Source of the DNA: Plazaster borealis
Lineage: Eukaryota; Echinodermata; Asteroidea; Forcipulatida; Labidiasteridae
Length of the DNA: 64,000 bases
Direction of reading: 5' to 3'
Assembly (NCBI GenBank): GCA_021014325.1
Contig: CM037472.1
Span: forward strand, 37,162,234-37,226,233
Shown here one piece after another: positions 18,482 through 28,200 of this stretch (the first letter of the stretch is position 1; every line of letters begins with the position of its first letter). The position numbers and the translations under genes are program-made. A model generated the notes under the pieces. That model saw nothing but the letters and a program-made list of their open reading frames with translations. It had not been told where the DNA came from and searched no databases.

Positions 18482-20809
18482 TTCTGGTAATGAAACCAAG
18501 GATGTCTCATAAGTGAACTTAATCACTGTAGCTCACAAGCCTGAGGAAACCTGTGTACAAGGGTGTATGCTATGTGAACCAGAAACACGGGGGTTGACCC
18601 CCTACTTGTCCACGATAAGTGTTCTGGGTTCTTTTACGTGCACTACCAATCCTAGTACACGGGACCTATGGCTTAATGTCCTATCTGAAGGACAAAGCAA
18701 TCATCTTGCTCAAGGATACAAGTGTCATGACCGGGACTCGAACCCACACTCTGCTGATCAGAAACACCAGAGCTTGAGTCCGGTGCTCTTAACCGCTCGG
18801 CCACGACATGCCACTAAGAAATGCATTGCATTATCCTCAACCATGTCCAAAATAAACCAGATGAAACTTTCCAAGCTTCTCTATCTTAAAGTTGCATGGC
18901 CCGATTTTTGCCGAAAGATATTTTTGTAAAGTCTACATTGCCATGGCATCAAAACTGCTTCATCCATGATTCCTTGTTTGATTTTTTTCACATTTAATAC
19001 CATTGCTTCTAATTTGCTCACAGAATCACCATTCCTAGCTTCAGTAGATGCTAAGCTTGGGGGCGCTCTCACATTATGTCATAATCAAGACGAAGGGGTG
19101 GAGTTGGTGTGGGCTCACACCACCGAGAGTATGTGCCTAGCCTACATGAGTCCCAACTCTAAAGCACCCAAGGTGAGCAGGAGGTCATCTTGTTGTTAAG
19201 CCACGAGATGAAGGGATGAAGTGAGAGTTGGTTCGCACATCTCACACCCGGTTCAGACAGGCACTCCAGAGTCGCACCGAACCTAATAGATTAGGAGCGA
19301 CTCTATAGGTCAACCCAAATAATTTGTGGGTTTCAGACAGGCGAATTTAACATAACATTTACATTAGGTTCGCCGCAAGACTTCTGAAACCAAGACGCTC
19401 TGAACGACTGCAACAGTTGATCTTTCGACTTTCAGCGCGTCCAGTTCACTCCTTACTGTTTCAGACATTAAACTTTTTATGTACTTAATTTGGTTCAGCG
19501 CGACTCTAGAGCGCCTGTCTGAACCGGGTGAAAGAATATGTGCCTAGACTACATGGAAGTACAGCTCAAAAATTCCTATAATGAATATTGGGCAGTTGTT
19601 TGTATAGCCAGTATCTATTTAAAGGGTTCGGGCCCAGTAAAGTGTGAATTTACACCACTGACAGCAAGCATGTCCCAAGTGAGTGCCACATTGAGAATTG
19701 ATATCCTTGTCATTTGATTGGAGGATTGGAGGTCACACGGCATTCATTATTCACACCAGTCATGGCCGCCAACGTCATTAACCTGCATTTTCATTCAACC
19801 CTTTTTGCACTATTGCATGCTAGAATGCACGTGCTGTAAACTGGGTTGGTTGCGTGGCTGAAAACTGGACGAACGATCATTAAAAGCACAGTTTATAGTT
19901 ATCGCCGTGGCATCAGTGTTTATTTGCTGAAGACGCTGGCCCCCTTCAGCATTCGAGGATTATCATTGCCTGACTGACTACAAACCGGCCTTTCACAGCT
20001 CTGTAGAAAACGCCCACATAGTACTACTTATGGGCTCTTATATAGCGCTTTATCACACCCCTCTAGGGGCGTATCAAGGCGCTCAGTATTTTTTCCTGCA
20101 AGGTATGCGGAGCTACGTTGAAGTATGAGACATATTCCTTTATAGCACCATGTAATGGTTTTACAAGGTGCTGTGGGGCAATATGCTGTCGATCAAACCA
20201 GGAACACCGGGGCGAACCCTTCTCTTTACGATAAGTGCACTGGGTTCTTTTACGTGCATTACACAACACACGGGACCTACGGCTTTACGTCCCATCCGAA
20301 GGACAATGAACTAATGGTTGAGTGTCTTGCTTAAGGACACAACTCGACTGGGACTCGAACCCACACTCTGCTGATCAGAAACACCAGAGCTTGAGTCCGG
20401 TGTTCTTATCCGCTCGGCCACGACACGCCACAATGGATGCCACAATACAATCTTGTACATTTTGGTGGTTGGTTTTTCCTCCAAATTGACAAAGATCTAC
20501 CTGGGTGTTATATAAAGCGAATAATAAATGTTTGGCATTCGTGCAATGGAGAGAATATTTGTATCCATTAAAAGATGGAATGTTCCGCCTCAATGAATGG
20601 AAAATTCCATCTTTCAACTCTCCCCAAATATTCTCACCATTGCACTCATAAACATTCATTATTCGTATAAGAATATTCAATTTGTGCACCCTTTTAGTTG
20701 AAACAGTTGTCAAGTTTCTGTCTTTTTCCTTTTCCAGTTCCAGATTTCTAGGTTACCAACATCTTCAATGGCAGGGAAATCTCTGCAAATACAAGGCATA
20801 CATTGCTAA
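8246..20809 (+). CDS. TASP1: Taspase 1 (threonine aspartase), ten exons
   Basis: Exons: 8246-8291, 9531-9598, 10693-10761, 12264-12384, 14105-14189, 14939-15110, 16915-17073, 18208-18400, 19024-19172, 20738-20809 (stop TAA 20807). All junctions are GT/AG and the phases fit, giving 377 aa (human about 420, with a longer N terminus). Taspase 1 is an Ntn-hydrolase that cleaves itself before a Thr nucleophile and then processes MLL/KMT2 and TFIIA-type substrates after Asp. Visible marks: GAGYH start, NAGIGSNLNL (exon 4), GRIQPCFLVGNGALQW across exons 5-6, Asp208-Thr209 in DTVGAV (exon 7), SSGGITLKHPGRVGQ, YGCGCWA (exon 8), HTTESMCLAYMS (exon 9) and ISRLP (exon 10). The start has good context (ACAATGG). 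Exon 10 has two CAG acceptors 6 nt apart. Introns 1-9 carry many repeats. Confidence 0.95.
8380..8484 (+). pseudogene. Non-LTR retrotransposon 3' fragment
   Basis: In TASP1 intron 1. One frame reads WKWNALP and, after a one-base shift, AVIEAPSTPSFKERLKTHL then stop: the C-terminal tail pattern (WNxLP ... SFKxxLKTxL) of CR1/L2-type reverse transcriptases. A short 5'-truncated relic. Confidence 0.55.
8618..8763. repeat. Near-perfect hairpin
   Basis: The arm ending near 8688 (GCCCACCTTGTTGAGCTGTA; TTTAACATCGGTCTCATA) is answered by its complement from 8697 (TATGAGACCGATGTTAAA; AGCTCAACAAGGTGGGC). Arms are about 65 bp with a loop of under 10 bp, in TASP1 intron 1. Confidence 0.75.
8960..9235 (+). 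repeat. T-rich low-complexity tract
   Basis: TTTAT/TTATT-rich sequence in TASP1 intron 1, open in one frame only because of composition. A trinucleotide (AAT)n follows near 9390-9414. Confidence 0.6.
9554..10035 (+). repeat. Tandem duplication of the exon 2 end and donor, split by a MITE
   Basis: The sequence at about 9575-9615 (ATGCCAGAAAGCATGCAAAC, then the donor GTACTTAC and TATATTTAA) recurs at about 9998-10037, and GTCAAGA.AT follows TTTAA both at 9984 and 10036. The simplest history is a tandem duplication of about 50 bp spanning the TASP1 exon 2/intron 2 border, followed by MITE insertion at TTAA in the first copy. The second copy keeps a potential donor at 10019. Confidence 0.75.
9612..9985 (+). 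mobile_element. TTAA-flanked MITE (TTAAAGG family), copy 1
   Basis: Starts TTAAAGGCACTGAACAC and ends GTACAATACCTTTAA, imperfect inverse termini, with TTAA at both ends. The interior (GGTCATCGAAGTTGCAAGAA; CTACGTTACTTCAGAGGGAG) is nearly identical to 59814-60188. No coding capacity. TTAA target choice is the piggyBac habit, but the termini do not look like classical piggyBac. Confidence 0.8.
10303..10665 (+). mobile_element. tRNA-derived SINE, subfamily 2
   Basis: Head GTCGTGGCCTAGCGGTTTAG (A box) and GGTTCGAATCC (B box, 10371), then CCTTGAGCAAGACACT, then a body (CAGGCTGTATACTCCCCAGG) shared with 10868-11200, 17392-17575 and 44600-44790, ending in (ATT)n. Confidence 0.8.
10868..11200 (+). 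mobile_element. tRNA-derived SINE, subfamily 2
   Basis: GGCCGAGCGGTCTAGCGCA (10878), GGTTCGAATCCCGG (10935) and CATACTCCTAAGGAGCTGAG identify a diverged copy of the SINE at 10303. TASP1 intron 3. Confidence 0.75.
11345..12005. mobile_element. Long copy of the ACCACTTC repeat family
   Basis: Shares blocks in order with 6275-6642: AACCACTTC (11342), TGCACAGGTATGCACC, ATACAAAGAGG, CATTCCAAACCTTTGT, CTGCCACCATTGTTTATCAT and GGGGAGGCACGGAAA. Contains a T-run/G-run near 11863-11884. No right terminal repeat is evident. Confidence 0.5.
12061..12124. mobile_element. Minimal TTAAAGG-family MITE
   Basis: Only 64 bp: TTAAAGGGATTGTACACG to the mirrored end ACCCTTTAA, i.e. the two termini of the family joined with the interior deleted, flanked by TTAA. 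TASP1 intron 3, about 140 bp before exon 4. Confidence 0.65.
12386..13403 (+). CDS. Penelope-like RT tail and GIY-YIG endonuclease, intact ORF
   Basis: About 338 codons are open to TAA 13401-13403, and the frame stays open upstream through TASP1 exon 4 (from 12234). The translation begins in the C-terminal region of a Penelope-like RT (DVTITKSPNG), then a Cys motif CHKCTRSKCRTC, then [24 protein letters not shown], a conserved Arg in LSLRFANH and Glu in [12 protein letters not shown]. These are the catalytic marks of the nuclease that nicks target DNA for this retroelement class. No frameshift is visible here, unlike the copy at 36-39 kb. It has no start of its own: it would be expressed by intron retention, or it is inactive. 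Confidence 0.75.
12395..13975 (+). mobile_element. 5'-truncated Penelope-like element in TASP1 intron 4
   Basis: Collinear with the minus-strand element at 36103-37560 from about 12448 (GATGTTACCATAACCAAATC) to the end near 13970 (GGCCATCTACCCTACTTAT). The left junction lies within about 60 bp of the exon 4 donor at 12385. Contains an intact 3' coding part, two AATAAA signals (about 13466 and 13477) and the hammerhead-like terminus. Confidence 0.85.
13911..13955 (+). ncRNA. Hammerhead-like ribozyme core in Penelope terminus (copy A)
   Basis: CTGAAGA (13918-13924) fits the CUGANGA core. GGTCC (13926) pairs with GGATC (13936) as stem II around GGTCT. GAAA (13941) completes the core. AGCT (13944-13947) is self-complementary and could form stem III between two RNA copies, and A13948 would be the cleavage-site H17. 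AGGC (13949) pairs with GCCT (13914) as stem I. An extra A sits between the core and stem II. Hammerheads are known in Penelope-like pseudo-LTRs; activity here is inferred. Confidence 0.6.
14366..14732 (+). mobile_element. tRNA-derived SINE, subfamily 1
   Basis: GGCGTGTTGTGGCCAAGGGG head (14369), GTGTGGGTTCAAGTCCC (14432), TGTCCTTGAGCAAGATACTT, GTAAAAAAACCCAGAACACT, then TTAAGTTCACTTATGAGGCA to an A-rich end. TASP1 intron 5. Confidence 0.85.
15420..15600. repeat. Possible retroelement-derived repeat
   Basis: Phrases such as GGAAGATTGTTCCATAGGGG echo 22640-22690 (GAGTTTGTTCCATTCCCTGG) and 47195-47250. These look like antisense relics of a non-LTR 3' end. Weak evidence. The rest of intron 6 to 16390 shows nothing recognisable. 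Confidence 0.3.
16630..16830. repeat. Inverted pair of tRNA-like repeats
   Basis: Minus copy 16632-16701 (GACTAGAGCGGGATTTGAAC to CTGAGCTATCTAGCCC) and plus copy 16765-16825 (GTCAGTTGGTAAAGCGCCGG to CCCGCTCTAGTC) face each other in TASP1 intron 6. A further fragment with GGTTCGAATCCCACTGG is at 16485. Confidence 0.65.
17148..17300. repeat. Long near-perfect hairpin
   Basis: ATTTTGTTTTGACCC (17148) and GCACTGTATACTCAGTACTT (17181) are matched in inverse by AAGTACTGAGTATACAGTGC (17246) and GGGTCAAAACAAAAT (17286). Arms of about 60 bp, loop about 27 bp, in TASP1 intron 7. Confidence 0.8.
17392..17575 (+). mobile_element. SINE subfamily 2, 3' part
   Basis: CTTGTGATTGATCTAGTCTG, CAGGCTGTATACTCCCCAGG and CCAAGTGACCAGGCGTAATA match the body of the SINE at 10303. 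The tRNA head is missing. Confidence 0.7.
18450..18815 (-). mobile_element. tRNA-derived SINE, subfamily 1
   Basis: Reverse orientation: (ATT)n, CTGGTAATGAAACCAAGGAT ... GGGACTCGAACCCACACTCTG (B box, 18732) ... CCGCTCGGCCACGACATGCC (A box, about 18793). TASP1 intron 8. Confidence 0.85.
19246..19530. mobile_element. MITE with about 30-bp TIRs
   Basis: CACCCGGTTCAGACAGGC (19246) and AGAGTCGC are mirrored by GCGACTCTAGAGC and GCCTGTCTGAACCGGGTG at 19500-19530. Non-coding interior of about 230 bp, in TASP1 intron 9. Confidence 0.75.
20015..20432 (-). mobile_element. tRNA-derived SINE, subfamily 1 (long form)
   Basis: TATAGCGCTTTATCACACCC end, TAAGTGCACTGGGTTCTTTT, GGACTCGAACCCACACTCTG (B box) and CCGCTCGGCCACGACACGCC head at 20411. 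TASP1 intron 9. Confidence 0.85.
20528..20668. repeat. Hairpin with gapped arms
   Basis: AATGTTTGGCATTCGTGCAATGGAGAGAATATTTG on the left is mirrored by CAAATATTCTCACCATTGCA and ACATTCATTATTCG on the right; the inner arms AGATGGAAT and ATTCCATCT also pair. It ends about 70 bp before TASP1 exon 10. Confidence 0.7.
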
Positions 20810-20889
20810 ATGTCTTTGTAGAAAGTTCAAGCGTCAAACCTTTTTACAACAGTATCTGAAGACGAAGGTAACCAGGGAGGGGGAACTGG

Positions 20890-21425
20890 GTCCACGGTCC
20901 AATTTCATAGAGAGCTGCTTAAGCAGAAAATGTTGCTTGATAAATTTCAAGTAGGAACCAGTTGCGAAAAACTACAAACAACATGGTGTTTTGACTGGTA
21001 ACCTTTTCGCGATTAGCACCATTTGTTTCTGCTTAGCCAATTTTCGTACTTAAGTAGTTCTGTGTGAAGTTGGTCCCAGTGGTTTTTACATGTAAATCGG
21101 GATCCAATATCATAGAGCTGCTTAAGCATCAAAATATTTATGCTGAGTAAAAAATAAGCAGGGAACCAGTTGCCAAAAAAACTATATACAACATTTTGTT
21201 TTGACAAGCAACCCTTTCGTGGTTAGCTTCATTTGTTTCTGCTTAGCCAATTTTCGTAATTAAGTAGCTTTGTGAAATTGGTCCCAATGGTTTATACATG
21301 TAGATTGGGGTCGGATTTCATAAATCTGCTTAATCATAATCATAAGCAGGAAACCAGTCACAAATAGTACACATGGCATGGTACTTTGGTTGGTAACTTT
21401 TTTTTGGCAAGTGAAATTAATTTGT
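20890..21425. repeat. Tandem trimer of a palindromic 207-bp unit
   Basis: Units start near 20897, 21104 and 21311 with variants of CCAATTTCATAGAGCTGCTT, each followed by AAGCAG, GGAACCAGTTGC and TGGTAACC. The first two end with TTAAGTAG.T.TGTG, the partial inverse of the start. Related to the foldback at 26715-26892. Lies 3' of TASP1. Confidence 0.7.
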
Positions 21426-21895
21426 GCATTGCTAATGTTTGTGCTTATAACCAGCAAAAATTACCATGTTCAGCTACAAACAAAACTTTTACATGGTGTC
21501 TAATAGCAGGTATTCTTCATGGGCAGCTTGCAATGAACCAAGTATGCAAAATAAAAAAGGTAGAGTCTGACAACAAATTGAGTTAATATAATACTTTATT
21601 ATTCGTTGATGAACAGAAATCATTCCACAAAATAGTTACAAGCACTTTGTGTGATAGTATTGATGATTTGATTGGCAAGGCATTAATAGCGCGTTGCTTC
21701 TGAAATGCGTTTATGAATAGTTTATTGCATGAAACCTAAGATAAATATACGGTCCAACTCCTGTGGACTACTGACGTTTGTCGGAGTCATTCTGTGGGCA
21801 CGATGAAAACATTCGTACTTTCAAAATTGCAATTTTGTTTGCATCAATTGAGGAATAACATTTTCTGGTTTCAATTAACTCTTAACAATTAAATC

Positions 21896-21926
<31 letters not shown>

Positions 21927-22177
21927 GTAAGACTTGTAATGCGCACATATCCACCCTGCTGGGTGTTCAAGGCGCAATGTGCTGTTCCTGTCCCATTTCA
22001 AATATTTGGTTTGAGTTATTATTATTTTGTTTTCTCTCTATGTATGTGTACCTACTCAGTTCAAAATGACTAATGTAAGATGTTATTCAACGAACTTCAA
22101 AAAGATGTCTTGTTTTAAGTGAGGGTACTTTCTGAAAATACCATTATTTGATGGGGGGGAGGTGGCATTTGTGGCAC
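21426..22177. other. Intergenic space between converging genes
   Basis: Between TASP1 and carboxypeptidase 1. Contains an (ATA)n microsatellite at about 21897-21930. No ORF of coding character and no clear TASP1 AATAAA in this interval. Confidence 0.5.
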
Positions 22178-22183
22178 TTTATT
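22178..22183 (-). terminator. Polyadenylation signal of carboxypeptidase 1
   Basis: AATAAA on the minus strand, 54 bases past the TAA stop at 22237. Confidence 0.7.
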
Positions 22184-22236
22184 TGATTTTCCTCCAGTGG
22201 GAACAGTTGTTTTCTTCTGGCTCAATCACCTTTGCT

Positions 22237-25200
22237 TTAGTACTCACTAGCGACCATAAGGAAGAATTGCGAGAACCCTGCATAGGTTTCTTCCCCACAG
22301 GGTTGGATCTGATTCTCGGGCAGCTCAAAGCCATACCTGCCTTCGTCTCTCATCTCAATGGTGTAAGAGTACTTGGCATCAAGGATCACATAGCCGAAAT
22401 CCTCGCTTGCTCCAGCTGCCGGGTCTGTAAATCAGTCATATACAATTGTTAAAGTGATATCATCAGGGATAATGAAAACGATTTGGTTTTTAATAATAAC
22501 AAATAATAATGAGCATTTATATAGCGCCTTTAACAAGATCAAAGCGCTTCACAGTGAACCTAGGACATTTAACAGAAGCTAAACAGAAAAAGAAAAGAGG
22601 AAGGTTTTAAGAAGTGTTTTGAATGTCTGAATTGAAGAAGAGTCTCTGATGTGAACAGGGAGTTTGTTCCATTCCCTGGGGCCAGCTATGGAAAAAGCCT
22701 TGTCACCTGTACTATGTACGACGAGATTTGATGTTAACATGTAAATGTGGCTTTTGGGACATGAAATGAAAGTAGTTCAATCAGGTAGGGAGGAGCTACG
22801 GCATGCTGGCAATTAAATAGATTGAGTAGTAATTTGAATACGATGCGATGTTTGGCTGGTAACCAGTTTTGCTCTACACCAATGTATCATAAGCACTGTA
22901 GTCGGGGTTCGCCCTGAACATTTTCAGTGACTAGCCAGCGGGACCAGTGAGCTTGTCATTTCACTAGTCCGCCACTTTTTTCACTGGTCCATATTTAATA
23001 ATAATAATATATAGTCTTATATAGCGCACGCATCTACCGATAAGGTACTCACGGCGCTTGAACAGACAGAAACATTACAAGAATTTTTTGAATTATGAGA
23101 CCATATTTGTGTAGCACCTTATAAGGGTTTACAAGGTGCTGCAGCGCATTCAGCAGCCACTGCCAGAAACACCGGGGTAAACCCCTTCTCTTGGCGATAA
23201 GTGTAACTGGGTTCTTTTACGTGCATTACACAACACACGGGACCTACGGCTTTATGTCCCATCTGCTGAAGGACGCAGCAATAATGATTAAGTGTCTTGC
23301 TTAAGGACACAAGTGTCACGACCAGGACTCGAACCCACACTCTGCTGATCAGAAACACCAGAGCTTGAGTCCGGTGCACTTGACCGCTGGGCCATGACAG
23401 CTAGAGTACGGGGCACCAGACTAACCGCCCATGACATGCCATAATTATACTATACATTATATGGTGTAACATAATGCCGGTATACCATATATTATACAAA
23501 TATTGACTTTTGAGTGCTATGGTTAAAACTACGACGTAAAAAAATAAGACATATCATGTGACGTGCTCTAAACCAATCAAAAGGCAGATTATTTGTAAGG
23601 GGTGTTATAATACCGTATTATGGCATACCGAATAGTATATCAAATTTTCATGTGCAACTTACACCAGTCACCAGATGTCATGTAGGTGTAACTTGTACCA
23701 TGCACAGCCTTCAGTGCATTTGTGGAAAGTTGTGCTACTCTATACTGAAAATCAAAATAAGAAAATGAATACTGATGTAACATGTTGTTGGACTTTTTGA
23801 GTTGTCGTTGGGCTCGGCTAGACTTTTAGGCCCGACTAAAGATATACAAACTAGCTATAGAGAATTGAAAGTATAGACAAACAAGTAATATTTGAACAAG
23901 GACAAAGGGTGTAACTTCTCTTTGCTTGTGATTGTTTCTTACCTTGATTTGTATAATACACAGGAAATTTGCCTTCTTCTTTCTAGCCTTTTTCACTCCA
24001 GTGTAAGAAAGCCTCAGTGACATAAGCTTTCCATATCTGTGTTATGATTGGTTCGAGGTGATGTAGTTTGTCAGCTTGCACTTTTGATCGTCTGCATGCA
24101 GCGTGTGCATAATGTTTGTCCATGCATGTAATGTTGTTTTATTCACTATGTTATATGTGTACATGTACGGGTGAATTGACTGCTTATCTCCGTGTGAAAT
24201 GAATGCGAGGTCAAAGGTACATCTGGCGGGATCCGGCCAGGTGCTCAAGGCAGGTATCTGGCGTTATTCACGAGCCTCGAAGTGTGACGTCAGATGTTCA
24301 GGCTATCTGTTGCTAAGCAATACACTTATATGTTCTTCGTTCATCTTGTCTCCCTCTTTTTCTTGTTCGGTTTCTTGAAGTCCAATTGGTTGTTTTGCGT
24401 GTCCACCTGTTGTCATACCTCTTTGCTAGTTGACCTGCCCAAAGCAACTTCTTTGATTTAATGGTCTTAATAATATCCTGCACTCTTGATATCTTTCTCA
24501 GAGCCTCATTTGTCACCATCTCATTCTTTGCATTGGCTTCCAGTAAGATTTAGGATCATCTTCAAGGTGTGCCTGCTGATCTTCAAGTATCTGCGAGCTC
24601 TAGCCCCGGCCCTCGATATCTCTGTGACTTCATTCACACAAGAGTCCCAACCAGACCCGGCTGTCTGAAGATATGACCAGATTAATGTGTCCTAAAACTA
24701 GGCTTGCTTCAGCCAGAGTGTTCTATGGTTATTTTATTTTGTTATATTTTTATGAGAGATCGCTTAACGTCACAAGGTTGGATGGCCACTTCAAGGTGAG
24801 GGCTACACTTAACCGATTTGGGCTATCGACCCAAATCAACTGTCACCAGGGGCACGTTGCCACCTACTCCAGGGGCTGAAACAGGGTTGCCCCCTTCACA
24901 GTCCGTAAGGATGTAGGCATGGGTATCATCCAGTAGGAGCCTGGCTGGCAGAGCAGAATGCACTACCTTCCCAACTTTTTACGAAGCAATTGTGGCACAT
25001 GAGTGTCATGACAGGGGTTCAAACCCACACTCTGCTGCTCACAACACCAGAGCTGGGGTTCGGTGAACTAGACCGCTCGGCCACAACACGCTCAAATGTC
25101 AGTGCAGCCATTTGTCGGCCAACTTCTGGATCTGGGGACTCCAGTCCAGTTCGGCCATTTGGAGGAGACTACACAGGGATGTGGTTGGCCATCTGTGTCT

Positions 25201-28200
25201 CTCCGCATTCGTATGGGGGGAGGGTGCCAGCTTCCACCGGTGCATACAGGATACAAATCGGCCGACTCCCGTCATCAGGCGATTCATGCGAACTGCCTCT
25301 GTTCTACCGAGGAGGAGTCCTGCAGAGTGTTGTCTGCTACCCTCAGACCATTACTTAGCATCTTGTTACCACCTTCCTAAGAATCTATCATTCGTCTGCC
25401 AAAGCATACACCCAGCAGCGTGACAAAATAACAAGCAAAAACCCCTGTGTTTAGGGGATTATTTGTGTTTAGGTTGTCAGGGTTAGGTGTCTTACTTAGT
25501 CAAGGGCAAAGAGTAGTTATTAGTCGGGACATATTTTGAGCCTACAAATTGGTACCACAGGAGCTACAGTCCGGTGTCTACTCTGTTTTAGTTATTGTTT
25601 GTTAAATGAGTCAAACATGAGCACTCACCACTGCGTCATAATCGACAATCGTTTTTTCCCAAGAGTCGCAGTAGCTGTATGGGAAGACCCAGTACTGACC
25701 GTAGCTGTGAACATCGACATGGATTTCGAAGTTTTGTGACTTCTTCAGATTAAGAAGCCATTTTGTAACTCCCTCCAACTCAACAGCTGAATATGGTGCT
25801 TCACCGTGGTACACTTCAGAGCAGGGGTTTGAGGATGAGCCTCCGGTAGCTGAAGCCGGAGAGAAGAAATACAGTGACAAAATAATTGATTGATGGTCAA
25901 AAAGACATGAATAATTAATTTGTTTTGTAAGTTAATAAGTCGGGGCCTTTCTTTAAAAGTTGGTCAAAGATGAGAAACAAATTGCTGTAAAATTGCTGTT
26001 GTTTTGATAATGTTCAGATCACACATGTTTTTTGTTTGTTACCAATGTATTTGTTATTATTATTATTATGATTGTATATTTCTGGTAATGAAACCAAGGA
26101 TGCCTCATAAGTGAACTTAATCGATGTAGCTCGCAAGCCTGAGGAAACCTAGTGCTTGCTATGTGAACCAGAAACACTGTGGTTTACCCCTACTCTTCCA
26201 TGGTAAGTGTTCTGGGTTCTTTTGCATGCTCTACCAATCCTAGTACACGGGACCTACGGCTTAATGTCCCATCCGAAGGACAAAGCGTTTATAGTAAAGC
26301 ATCTTGCTCAAGGATACCTGCAGAGCACGATTTCACAAAACTCTTCCTAACTTAGCACTAGTCCTAGGCAATGCTAAGAGATAGGACTAGTCTTAAGTTA
26401 AGACCAGTTACTGGTCCTAACTTCAGATAAGACTAGTCTTATCTCTTTGTTTACTGAAGTAAACAAAGCAAGCATGGTGAAAATCAAAACCAATGCATTT
26501 CCTTTTGTACTTGAGAAAATGTTCCTGCTTTTTTCTAAGGGGCAAATATCACGCCGGAGTAAGATAAACACTCAGGAAAATTCAGATTCTCAGGTCGCAC
26601 AGTCTAAAAACATTAGGGGTGGGGGTTTGAAAGACGGGGGGAAGTTGGACATTTCTCATGGACATATAATTCAAAAACATTAGAGTCAACGAGTACATGT
26701 AATTACAGTCTACTGGGCCCAATTTCATAGAGCTGCTTAAGGAGAAAATATTGCTTAAACAATTTCTGCTAAGCAACAATAAGCAGGATACTAATCACAG
26801 ATGCTACATGTGCGATGGTATTTTAGCTGGTAACCTTTTTCTGGTAAGCATAATTTTGTTGCGCTTAAGCAGCTCTATGAAATTGGGCCCCGCCACTCAA
26901 CCCAACCTAGATCCGGAGCAGGTTGATATGCCTAATGTATTGCAGTACGGTAAATTCTGTTTAAAAAAAAAACAGAGAATGCAAATTTTAGGATTTTGGG
27001 GGATTGTGAGGGTTAGATTTTATGCTTCCTTACCCCACTCATGTTCATAGTTTCTGTTCATGTCAATTCCTATGCAGCTGGAGGATGCACTTGGCTGACG
27101 ATTCTTACGCCAAAGTCTCTCTTGATAGAACTAGTAAAATGAAATGTACAACAAAAATGACTTCATAAAAGCATCAAATGTTCTTATAATTGTTTTAAAT
27201 TTTGAAGGGCAGTGAAACAACATCTCTCCTCTCTTTCTAATTTTGTAACAGCTTTGTACATTTTTGATTAGCATTGTTCGCTTTTTCCTGTGCAATTTTT
27301 TCTTTTTGTCACGGTTGTAATTGTTTGTCTTTGTGTTTTTTAAGGACCCCAATGGAAGTATACCGTGTTTAATCAGCTTTTCGGGCTATCCTTGGCTTTT
27401 AATCTGTGTACTTGTTATGTATTTTCTCTGTATGCTTGATTTTAATGCCAAATAAAATAATAATCATAATAATAAATTTAACAGTGTGCTCATTAATTAG
27501 TCCATCAAACAAAAATGAGCGTATTTTTTATTGCATTAGGGCGCTTTCAACGGCTAATTTCCTTGCATCGCTACAGTTTTACATCATTTCTACTGCCTGT
27601 TTGTTGTTTTCTTGTATCAATGGCAGAATACATAATAATATTAAAAACAGTGGAAAAACCAGTTAGTTTTTACTCGTTTTGCATTACGTAAATTTGGTTC
27701 ACACACGCCCTCACTCGGTCAAAAATAATGCGAATTGCAGGTAAATAACTGCCCTGATAAAATGTGCTTGCTCATTTAGAGCAGTGAACCTTCATTAGAA
27801 AGTTATAAACCACTTCATAAAAACATCAAGTTATAAACCACTTCATAAAAACATAAGTAATATACCACTTCATAAAAACAGCGACGAATTGTAGTCATGC
27901 CAAAAAATACAAAGTCTGTTTCCCGTGTTATTTAGAAGATTTAGTTTGGGTTTTCATTTTAAATTGATACAGATTCTCTTAAAGGGTCAGTATACATTTG
28001 GTAATTACTCATAAAATTAATGGCAATAAAAACTCTACTTGGTAAGAAGTACAGCAGCTTCTGATAGTATAAAGCATTTTGAGTCACATTTTACCTTGAA
28101 GTAATGTGGTTATGGAAAAAGATATCAATTTTATCCAAAACAATTTGAATCTGTGAAAGGTTTCTGTCAGAAACGCTTCTCAAATTGTGTATTCCAATTG

